A DNA stretch of 64,000 bases from Anaerozeibacter quisquiliarum. Its GTDB lineage: Bacteria > Bacillota > Clostridia > Christensenellales > Aristaeellaceae. Positions 57,090 to 64,000 of this stretch are shown piece after piece (the stretch's first letter is position 1; the number at the start of each line of letters is the position of its first letter). Position numbers and translations under genes: made by a program. The DNA lies in NCBI GenBank assembly GCA_051162045.1, contig JBISDI010000002.1; one strand, given 5' to 3'. Under the pieces are notes generated by a model, which saw nothing but the letters and a program-made list of their open reading frames with translations, did not search any database and was not told the DNA's origin.

Positions 57090-57843
57090 CAAGGCGACGC
57101 ATCACAAGCTCCGTGAGATGAAGCTCACCGCCATGGCCGACAAGCTCGCCTGGCTGCAGGAGCAGCCGGGCATGCAGGGTCTCTCCTTCGAGGAACGTTT
57201 CGGCATGCTCGTTGACGCCGAGTGGCTGGCAAAGCGCGGACGCCGAATAGAGCGTTTCGTCCGGCAGGCGGAGTTTCGTTTCCCCGCCGCTGTGGAAGAC
57301 ATTGACTACCACGACAAGCGCGGAATCACGAAGGACGACGTTCTGCGGCTCAGCGACTGCTCCTACATCCAGAAGAAGCAGAACGTGATCCTATCCGGCC
57401 CGACCGGCGTCGGCAAGACGTACCTTACCTGCGCATTAGGGCGCTGCGCCTGCCAGTTGGGCATGGCCGTCCGCTACATCCGCACCAGCGACTTTTTCCT
57501 AAGCCTCGAGGACGCGCGCGCCTCCGGCTCGTATTCTTTGTTCAGAAGGCGGCTGGCGAAGGTGCCTCTCTTGATCCTGGACGACTGGGGGATGAAGCCG
57601 TTCTCGGTGGACGAGTGTCACGAAGTGATGGAACTCGCCGAGCTCCGCTACGGCCGGGCATCCACATTGATCTCAGGCCAGCTCCCGCCGTCTTCCTGGC
57701 ATGAGCTCTTTCCCGATCCTACACTGGCCGACGCCACCCTGGACCGACTGGTGCACAACGCCTACAAGTACAATCTGGCCGGCGACTCCATGCGAAAGAC
57801 GCTTGCCTTGCGGCAATTCGAGGACGAGAACCCCGGGCGCTGA
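57082..57843 (+). CDS. istB: IS21 ATP-binding protein IstB
   Basis: IstB is the AAA+ ATPase helper of IS21 transposition. The 253-residue protein has a P-loop at residues 106-113 (GPTGVGKT), Walker B LLILDDWG and the family C terminus RLVHNAYKYNLAGDSMRK. The ATG at 57082 overlaps the istA stop by 8 nt, the usual coupled arrangement. It appears complete, in contrast to IstA. Confidence 0.9.
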   Translation: MLDKATHHKLREMKLTAMADKLAWLQEQPGMQGLSFEERFGMLVDAEWLAKRGRRIERFVRQAEFRFPAAVEDIDYHDKRGITKDDVLRLSDCSYIQKKQNVILSGPTGVGKTYLTCALGRCACQLGMAVRYIRTSDFFLSLEDARASGSYSLFRRRLAKVPLLILDDWGMKPFSVDECHEVMELAELRYGRASTLISGQLPPSSWHELFPDPTLADATLDRLVHNAYKYNLAGDSMRKTLALRQFEDENPGR

Positions 57844-57935
57844 CGCGACCACCACCGCGCCCTCCGGGCGCATTCCCTGCTTGCGCAACCTGCAATGAAC
57901 GAGTATACTATGGGGCAATCCTTCTCGCGGCAGAG

Positions 57936-57989
57936 TGTTCAAGTGTTTCCGTTCTTGTGTTCAAGTATTTTCCGTTTTACCATTCAAGT
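57936..57989 (-). repeat. Three repeats at the right IS end
   Basis: TGTTCAAGT-type 9-mers start at 57936, 57958 and 57981, in inverted orientation to those of the left end and with the same 22-23 bp period. Confidence 0.75.
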
Positions 57990-58004
57990 CTGCCGGAATA
58001 CGCA

Positions 58005-58260
58005 GCTCCATCAACGCAAGCGCTTCGGATACAATTATAATACAGTTAAAGATTTGCGGTAATAACCAGTTCTGAAAAAGACCTGTTGCTTCTCCTTGTC
58101 ATACTGCACCGCCGAAGCCGTTCCGCCTCCGTTTTATTGCACATTTTTTAGACTCAAACGCGTCCAAAGCCCCTAACTGCTGATAAAGCTTCCAAGGCTT
58201 TGGAAACACATCAAGCTAAGCGGCATGTTGCAGGCATTGGTAGATTTGTACTCAATCAGT
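58005..58260. other. AT-rich spacer between IS and YdbC-like gene
   Basis: I see no gene. There is a small hairpin TTCCAA/TTGGAA near 58190. Base composition changes here from GC-rich to visibly more AT-rich, as in the next two genes. Confidence 0.45.
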
Positions 58261-58500
58261 CTACAAAAATGCCACTTCTTCAGTCAACAGCTTCTGCAAA
58301 ACAATCAATTCTTCATCTGTGAAGGTAATGCCTTTCCCCATTTTCGCGTGATCAACCGACCATTTTCGCAAATCACACTTGGGTTCGCGGCCGTTCCAGC
58401 TGATCCTGTTCAGTTCCAGCCGCCAGGAGCCGCTTTCCGAGAGAACACCGATCTCGTTGATAATTTCAAATTTGATTTCTTCATTCTGCTTATCCGCCAT
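58261..58500 (-). CDS. YdbC-like PC4-fold small protein
   Basis: This 79-residue protein has the pattern of the YdbC family (transcriptional coactivator PC4-like fold): IKFEIINEIGVLSESGSWRL, ELNRISWNGREPKCDLRKWS and MGKGITFTDEELIVLQKLL. Family members bind single-stranded DNA as dimers. The start at 58500 has AAAGGAG upstream. It follows the helicase-nuclease gene by 5 nt and is more AT-rich than the main genome, as in an acquired segment. Confidence 0.82.
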   Translation of the reverse strand: MADKQNEEIKFEIINEIGVLSESGSWRLELNRISWNGREPKCDLRKWSVDHAKMGKGITFTDEELIVLQKLLTEEVAFL

Positions 58501-58505
58501 TGGAG

Positions 58506-61181
58506 TCACTCCTTTATATGGTTCTCCATGATGCGCCATGCCGGACGATTGGCTGTAGCCACCGCACCTCGCTTTTCCAGCGAGGCCTTGATCACATTGG
58601 CTGCTGCCAACTGTTCAAATTCCACTTTCCGTTCCACGCTGTACAGGACCCACAGGATACCGCTGGTGCTCCGATTGTCAATGTACTCAAAGGACGCAGC
58701 ATCCAATGCTTCCAAGAAGCCACCCTTGAGTTTGGATTCCGGAATAAGGTCGCCCCAACCAATCTGTTCTACCCCTGGGGCCGGAGTCTTCACCGGTTTT
58801 GCTTCGCTTCCAGAAGAAGGATGGCCTGCATGCACGGGCTTTACGGGAGATGGAGTGATGCTTGGTTTCCCTGGCATTGACTCCTGCTGCGCGGCATCCT
58901 TCCCCCCTATAGGAATCGGGGTATTCGTCGCAGTGGGCGTTTCACGACCATTTGATGCCACAGGGAACTGTTCAATACTCGTTTGTTTTTGCGGCTGGGT
59001 GGCAGGCTTTTCCGCAATCGGATGCCTATCAGGTTCTTGGATCGGATTATAGTCATCGTCATCCGAATGCCAAGAACGGACAATCTGCTGGATACGCGTT
59101 GCGACCTTCTGTTTCAATGCATGCTGCTGCATAAAGTCGGTGTTGCAAATACTGGACGCCTCCGGGACGATACCAGCTTCATTTAGGTTTTGCTTGATTC
59201 GCTCCATTGCACGCTCTTTGTCACGGAAATACTCGCTGCCGCGTAGGCGGATGAATTGCCATCCAAGTCGCTCGAGTACGTTCTGCCGTTCCACATCGTT
59301 CCGGATTTCTTCCTCACTGCTATGGTAACGCTCACCATCGCATTCCAATGCGATGCGTTTGCCCTTACAACTGACCACCATATCCAAACGATACCCGCCA
59401 ACGGGATATTGCTGGGTCACCTGATAGCCTGCCGTCACAAGGCTCTTGGCAACTCCCTCCTCAAATATAGATTCGGAGCTCCCTTCAACTTGTTTGAGCT
59501 TCTGGCCATAGGATTTCGGATCTTTCGCGTAATCCAGCAAGTCTCGCCGAAGGTCTCCGGTCTTCAGGCTTACGGCGGGGTCCATAGAATGAACAATCCA
59601 GATTTGATTCTGTGCGCGGCTGACGGCAACGTTATAGCGCTGTTTGGTGGAATCGGATTTGCCTTCCGTAATCTTGCGCAACGGTCCATCTCCCTCATTA
59701 CTGTCCACAAGAGATAGTAATATAACGCTGCGTTCGTCACCCTGGAAATCCGAGGCGGTGCCGCATAGTATTCGCCGGTTTTCGCGATCTACAAGATGGA
59801 TATGCTCATAGAGCAGCTTATCAATCAGCTTGACCTGCTCATCGCCCAGCATGGAGATAATGCCGAAAGTCTCATTTCTATATTCCGGCATTTCCATAAA
59901 AACCTGAATGGCGGCCACGATGGCTTCCGCTTCGGCCAGGTTGGTTTTACCCTTGCGCTGGCCTTCTACGCGGAAGGGGATAACGGCAGGCTGAACCGCA
60001 TCATTTCCCGCCTCGCGCAGGGGCTTTATTCTTCCCTCATAGGACAACCAATTGCTGTAGCCGATAATGTCCGGCACACACCGGAAGTGTTCGCGAAGCA
60101 TGAGCGGCTTGCAGATGCTGCCGGCAAGGTCATAAATCGAGTAGCTAGCATCATACAGGTGCCAATTGGGAATCCGGTCCTTGATATAGGTGGCTTTCAG
60201 CACTTTTATCTTCTCTTCGGGGATCCCAACGGCCATGGGGCTAACCTGCTCATCGTCACCGACCACAATGACCTTCTTGCCCATGAATAGAATCGGTATG
60301 GCCGTTATATCCGCCTGACTTGCCTCGTCAATGATGACGATATCAAATTTTGTTTTAGAAGGGTCAATGCTGTCCATCACCTTCCCGATGGGCATAATCC
60401 ATGCCGGGACAGCCTGTTGGCTGTCGGCCATCAACTCCTGCGCCCGTTTTTTCAGCTCTCTGGCATTCTTACCAGTACCCTTGCCGATTCGCTTGATGGT
60501 CTGCTTCCAGCCGATCAGCGCGGATCGGATGCGCAAGTTTCCTGTGATGCGTTTGGATAGGAGATACCATGCCAAGGCGGTTGCCAGTTCTTCGGTAGCC
60601 CTTTGGTACTGCACTTTCAGGCGGCTGACACGGCGCTCGGCATCTGACAGGGGCGTTGTGCAGATTCTTTGAACGATGATGTCCAGTTGCTTAAGCTGCC
60701 AGCTTTCCTGGATACTTGCGGGAATTTCGGCAAGCCCGTGGATACCGACGCGCTGACTGATGGCTTCCGCCCACATGGGCGCAACCTGCTTGATTTTGCC
60801 GAGCAGCTGATGGCGACGAATCAATAGCGGCATTTTGGAGGTCACATCAAGGAACACGGCAAAATGCTGCGCATAAGCTTCCGTATCACGCTCTAATATG
60901 GCGTTCAGCAGCAGCTGGCACAACCCGGAATCCTCACAGCCGCCGAGAAGCATTTGCGTTCCCCGAATCAGCCGTGCAGGTTCAGATAGCAGCAAAATGT
61001 AGGCTGTCATGGTGAGGGCTTTTTCAATCTGACCATGCAAATCGCGGAGTATTGATGCCACGGCTTGCTCATTGGTCAGGTTTACATGCTCAAGGCCAGC
61101 GAAGAGCGCCAAGTTAATCCCAGCTCGCTGGATGGCCTGAACCAAGGCAGGGTATCCGCTTTGCGTCCTTCGGCCTCTCAA
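58506..61181 (-). CDS. Superfamily 1 helicase with Vsr/DUF559-like nuclease domain, N-terminally truncated
   Basis: The C-terminal part of a large helicase-nuclease of the kind found in defence islands. 891 codons are visible. Motif II (VIIDEASQAD), III (VVGDDEQVSP), V-like GTASDFQGDERSVIL and VI (RYNVAVSRAQNQIWI) are present, but the Walker A/motif I region is missing. A PD-(D/E)XK nuclease follows: YRLDMVVSCKGKRIALECDG (Asp and Glu-x-Cys-Asp-Gly). The extreme C terminus is a low-complexity Pro/Thr linker and a DUF-like domain. The first seven or so codons lie in phage sequence; homology begins about 61160. With no motif I it cannot be active as it stands. Confidence 0.75.
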   Translation of the reverse strand: MRGRRTQSGYPALVQAIQRAGINLALFAGLEHVNLTNEQAVASILRDLHGQIEKALTMTAYILLLSEPARLIRGTQMLLGGCEDSGLCQLLLNAILERDTEAYAQHFAVFLDVTSKMPLLIRRHQLLGKIKQVAPMWAEAISQRVGIHGLAEIPASIQESWQLKQLDIIVQRICTTPLSDAERRVSRLKVQYQRATEELATALAWYLLSKRITGNLRIRSALIGWKQTIKRIGKGTGKNARELKKRAQELMADSQQAVPAWIMPIGKVMDSIDPSKTKFDIVIIDEASQADITAIPILFMGKKVIVVGDDEQVSPMAVGIPEEKIKVLKATYIKDRIPNWHLYDASYSIYDLAGSICKPLMLREHFRCVPDIIGYSNWLSYEGRIKPLREAGNDAVQPAVIPFRVEGQRKGKTNLAEAEAIVAAIQVFMEMPEYRNETFGIISMLGDEQVKLIDKLLYEHIHLVDRENRRILCGTASDFQGDERSVILLSLVDSNEGDGPLRKITEGKSDSTKQRYNVAVSRAQNQIWIVHSMDPAVSLKTGDLRRDLLDYAKDPKSYGQKLKQVEGSSESIFEEGVAKSLVTAGYQVTQQYPVGGYRLDMVVSCKGKRIALECDGERYHSSEEEIRNDVERQNVLERLGWQFIRLRGSEYFRDKERAMERIKQNLNEAGIVPEASSICNTDFMQQHALKQKVATRIQQIVRSWHSDDDDYNPIQEPDRHPIAEKPATQPQKQTSIEQFPVASNGRETPTATNTPIPIGGKDAAQQESMPGKPSITPSPVKPVHAGHPSSGSEAKPVKTPAPGVEQIGWGDLIPESKLKGGFLEALDAASFEYIDNRSTSGILWVLYSVERKVEFEQLAAANVIKASLEKRGAVATANRPAWRIMENHIKE

Positions 61182-63970
61182 AAGATGACTTCAAAGGCGC
61201 CTTCGCGCTGAAAAGCGCGTCCGCCTGGAAGGACGGCCTGCTCAAGATATGGACGGACGGGAAGAAGGAAACCAAGGAGATCGTCGCGGAATGGACGGAT
61301 TCCTTCAAGGCGCTGAACGTCGGCATGACCGAGAGCCTTCAAAAGCTCAAATCCGACGCCACCGCCACCGGGCATTCGGATGTCGCCGATACCATCCAGA
61401 AGGACATCGACGCGCTGGCGGCGATGGACAGCGAAGTCGAAAAGCTGCTGAAAAAGCGGCAAAATGGCTTTTTGTCTGAAAAGGACAAGCTGCGGCTGGA
61501 CGAGCTGATCGACGCACGCGAAGCCATTCAGATCAAGTACAACCTCGTGCCTGACGGTGAAAACGGCTATGCGCAAATCCTTCAGGGCATTGAAACCGAG
61601 AAGGCCAAGGCGCAGGCGCGCGGGCAGAAGCATGTGGACAATGCCGTCTATGAGCGCGGGCTGACAGCCACCGCCCAGGGCTATTCCGCCGTGACCGCCG
61701 CCATTGACGAACGGTACGATGCGGAATATAAGGTGATCCAGCTCATGGCCGAAGGCAGCGACAAGACCGCCGCACAAGCCGCGCTGGATGCTGGGTACAA
61801 CGCCGACCGCAAGGCCGCCGCGCAGGAATACGCGGATGTTCTGGCGCAAATCGTGCTCCCGGTATGGAATGAGGACGGAATCCAGCAGGCCAGCTCCGAT
61901 ATGGACAAGCTGATGCAGCTTTTCCGCGAGTATTCCACCATTGGCGGGGACGGGTATCAAGACCCGGCGCTGCTTTCGCAGATGGATGCGCTTACGACGG
62001 GGATGAACGAGGACGATCTCGTTTCCTACATCGGTCTTTTGCATCAGGTACAATCTCTGCTGGATGGCGGCATGACGGAAGCCGAAGTGCAGGCCATGTT
62101 CCCGGACTTCGATTTTTCCCAAAACCTTGACGAGCTGGCGGCGTTGGCTGACTTTGCGTCCCAGCGTTCGGGGGAGCTTACGGGCCTCTCGAAAATCCTG
62201 AACGAGATGATCCCCGAGGAAATGCAGAAGCTCTCCGTCGATCTCGATTTGACACTTGCGCAGCAGCGCTGGGCCGAATTCGCCGCCAATCCGGGCGCGA
62301 TCACGACCGACGCGGTGATCGGCAACTATACGCAGGCAGAGGAAGCCGCCGTGCCGCAGCCCCTCGTGGACGCGCTCGTTTCTTCCTATAAGGAAATCGA
62401 AACCGGCGCGTCCACCGCGCAACTCTCGCCAAGCGACGTGGTGGCGCAGGTCGCCTCCTACTTGGAAGCGGAGGGCTGCGACCTCTCCGCGCTCAAACCG
62501 GATCAGGTGGAGGCTATCGTGGATGCCTATGCCGAAGCCACCGGCTGCGACAAATCCACGCTCATGCAGGCATTCACCGCGACCATCACTGCTTACGACG
62601 ATACGGGCGCCGTCAAACCGACCCTGAACATCAAGGTATCCATCACCGGGTATGACCTCGCCGCTTACAACGGGTTCGTGAAGAATCATCCCATAGAGGT
62701 CGAGGGCCGCGTCCGGCTGGGCGAAATGTACCAGAATCCGCAGGATGTGCTCCATGAACCCAAGGCGAGCTTCTACATGGATGGCAAGCAGGTGCCGGTG
62801 GACGTGGTGCCCAGGGAGAAGCTCACCGCCGACACGCTGTTCGTCTACGGCGCAGACGGCACGATGCACGTCCTCATCACCCCGGAGGTGCAGGGCACAC
62901 CCGAATCCGTGCAGGCTGCGGCCGATCTTTTGAAGTCCACCGAGCACCAAGGCTCCATCGGCGCAAAGCTGTTCGGCGACGACACGCTCGCCGATGTCCA
63001 GCGTCTGAACGAGTACCTGACCGGCATCAACAACGAGATGAACTCGTGGCTCAATTTCGGCGGCTGGATGGACGGCTGGGACCGGGGCGCGGCGGCGGAT
63101 ACCATCTCCAACTACTTGGACGCCACCGAGATCGGGCACATCCAGGCTGTGGTAAACGAGGCCATCACGGCCCTGAACAACGGAGAGGCGCTTTCGGCGG
63201 ATGTAATTGCCAACCTGCAGGAGATTTCCAACCTCGTCAGCCTCATGGATTCCATTGGCGTCGGCGAGAACATCCTGGCGGGCATCGCCGAGGGCATGAC
63301 CGCGGCCGGCACCGACACCGCGGCGCAGACGGTCGCCGTCAACCTCGAAAACGCGCTCAACGCCGCGCTGGGCATAAAGTCGCCCTCCACGCGCGTGAAG
63401 CCGGTGGGCGCAAGCGTCGCCGCCGGCGTCGGCGAGGGCATGAAGGGCCACGACTTGACCGGCGCAGCCTCCGCCGTCGCAGCCGGCGTATCCTCCGCGC
63501 TCGCCGCCGCCTTGGCCGGCCCGCAGTTCGCGGCCATTGGCCTAAACGCCATGCTGGGCCTCGCCCTCGGCATCCTGTCCGGGCGCGCGCTCGTGGTCGC
63601 CGCAATGGGGACCGTGGCGCGTGACGCGGTGCTGACGGCGAAGTCCGAACTCAAGATCCAGTCGCCCTCGGCTGTGTTCCGCGACGAGGTGGGTCGTATG
63701 GCAATGAAAGGCCTCGGCGAAGGCGTGCTGCTGGAGCGCGAGGCCCAGGCCAAGGTCATTCGCAACGCCGCGCGTTTCCTGACCGGCGTGGCACAGGCGG
63801 GTGTTGGCGGCACATCCTCCTACTACAACCGCAAGACCTATCACCAGGATCAGAGCGTAACCGTGCGCGTGGACAGGCTCTACGTCCGGGATGAAAAGGA
63901 TGTGCGCAGCCTCGCCATTGAATTGGCGCAGTTCAACAAGACACAGTACGCCGGAGTGGGCGTCAGATGA
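61166..63970 (+). CDS. Phage tail tape-measure protein fragment, 5' end missing
   Basis: This is the C-terminal part of a tail tape-measure protein, which sets the length of the tail of a siphovirus-type phage. The frame is open from the junction at about 61150; the first ATG is at 61325 and no ribosome site is seen. It is rich in Ala and Asp, with typical C-terminal segments IKSPSTRVKPVGASVAAGVG and IQSPSAVFRDEVGRMAMKGL. The family usually exceeds 1000 residues, so the N terminus is lost at the junction. Another phage gene begins next. Confidence 0.75.
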   Translation, partial: SFGLSKDDFKGAFALKSASAWKDGLLKIWTDGKKETKEIVAEWTDSFKALNVGMTESLQKLKSDATATGHSDVADTIQKDIDALAAMDSEVEKLLKKRQNGFLSEKDKLRLDELIDAREAIQIKYNLVPDGENGYAQILQGIETEKAKAQARGQKHVDNAVYERGLTATAQGYSAVTAAIDERYDAEYKVIQLMAEGSDKTAAQAALDAGYNADRKAAAQEYADVLAQIVLPVWNEDGIQQASSDMDKLMQLFREYSTIGGDGYQDPALLSQMDALTTGMNEDDLVSYIGLLHQVQSLLDGGMTEAEVQAMFPDFDFSQNLDELAALADFASQRSGELTGLSKILNEMIPEEMQKLSVDLDLTLAQQRWAEFAANPGAITTDAVIGNYTQAEEAAVPQPLVDALVSSYKEIETGASTAQLSPSDVVAQVASYLEAEGCDLSALKPDQVEAIVDAYAEATGCDKSTLMQAFTATITAYDDTGAVKPTLNIKVSITGYDLAAYNGFVKNHPIEVEGRVRLGEMYQNPQDVLHEPKASFYMDGKQVPVDVVPREKLTADTLFVYGADGTMHVLITPEVQGTPESVQAAADLLKSTEHQGSIGAKLFGDDTLADVQRLNEYLTGINNEMNSWLNFGGWMDGWDRGAAADTISNYLDATEIGHIQAVVNEAITALNNGEALSADVIANLQEISNLVSLMDSIGVGENILAGIAEGMTAAGTDTAAQTVAVNLENALNAALGIKSPSTRVKPVGASVAAGVGEGMKGHDLTGAASAVAAGVSSALAAALAGPQFAAIGLNAMLGLALGILSGRALVVAAMGTVARDAVLTAKSELKIQSPSAVFRDEVGRMAMKGLGEGVLLEREAQAKVIRNAARFLTGVAQAGVGGTSSYYNRKTYHQDQSVTVRVDRLYVRDEKDVRSLAIELAQFNKTQYAGVGVR

Positions 63971-63993
63971 CAAAGCAATCGAGGTGATCCACG

Positions 63994-64000
63994 GTGGCCG
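63994..64000 (+). CDS. Start of a further phage tail gene, cut by window end
   Basis: GTG at 63994 lies 7 nt after GAGGTG, 24 nt beyond the tape-measure stop codon. Only two codons are visible. Confidence 0.3.

Larger units (their letters stand above)
55760..58004 (+). mobile_element. IS21-family insertion sequence
   Basis: The ends form inverted repeats (left TGCATATTTCGGCAACACTT, right read inward TGCGTATTCCGGCAGACTTG), starting TG and ending CA as in IS21 elements. Inside each end are repeats of ACTTGAACR: six on the left (55776, 55799, 55821, 55843, 55865, 55887) and three in inverted orientation on the right (57936, 57958, 57981), spaced 22-23 bp. It carries istA and istB. I see no clear target-site duplication next to the tips. 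IstA is probably inactive (see that entry). Confidence 0.85.

Noticed and set aside
61178..63451. Long minus-strand frame opposite the tape-measure gene
   Set aside because: No recognisable domain; the plus strand has typical tape-measure C-terminal motifs and codon use.

Overview
The window looks like a GC-rich member of the Clostridia, probably a gut or other anaerobic sugar-user. The support is a single-chain glycyl-tRNA synthetase, the rplU-prp-rpmA operon with an L27 that carries the cleavable N-terminal extension, YesM/YesN two-component genes, small ComFB- and YjfB-type proteins, several ABC sugar importers, and vegetative promoters close to TTGACA-17-TATAAT. Something near the Christensenellales is possible, but that is only an impression. 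An oddity is that none of the three solute-binding proteins has a lipobox cysteine.

Layout. 1-4383: a ribose-type ABC importer (ATPase cut by the window edge, permease, binding protein) followed by a PfkB sugar kinase. 4385-4541: a long imperfect palindrome that looks like a MITE, between two converging stop codons. 4543-7864 (minus): a pyridoxal-kinase-like gene and a nucleotidyltransferase fused to a degenerate phosphomannomutase domain. 8051-9969: a sulfotransferase and an ArsR-like regulator. 10147-15158: a glycoside hydrolase family 2 enzyme with a CUT1 importer (binding protein and two permeases, no ATPase). 15186-20332 (minus): an EF-G paralogue, glutamate racemase and a secreted Big2-repeat protein with an NlpC/P60-like domain. 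20611-21541: rplU-prp-rpmA. 21609-22985 (minus): glycyl-tRNA synthetase. 23187-27247: a large secreted caspase-like/Big2 protein, an RluD-type pseudouridine synthase and a small cysteine-rich protein.

27626-31475 (minus) holds a SanA/ElyC-type protein, a PHP phosphoesterase, a TupA-like ATP-grasp protein and gltX. 31628-33371 (plus) holds an 8-oxoguanine glycosylase that is probably translated from a leaderless mRNA, and an XRE-type protein with a glycine-rich five-residue repeat. 33454-43431 (minus) is one probable operon: diguanylate cyclase-like sensor, lysA, pth, mfd, YgiQ-type radical SAM protein. 43591-44189 is a minus-strand tRNA cluster (Leu-UAG, Gly-GCC, Gly-UCC and a decayed Gly-like copy). 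44364-45017 has the ComFB-like and YjfB-like genes. 45027-55704 is a fucose-type glycan locus: a divergent YesM/YesN pair facing alpha-L-fucosidase, binding protein, two permeases, a transglutaminase-like protein and CutC. The two CUT1 loci work as modules in which an enzyme releases a sugar and the importer takes it up with an ATPase encoded elsewhere.

The last 8 kb is an accessory region. It contains an IS21-family element (55760-58004) with 22-bp-spaced terminal repeats and an IstA that has lost a large internal segment. Next comes a more AT-rich segment with a PC4-like YdbC gene and an N-terminally truncated helicase-nuclease. At about 61150-61165 this meets head-on a phage tail tape-measure gene that also lacks its start. 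That junction is either a real recombination scar or an assembly error.
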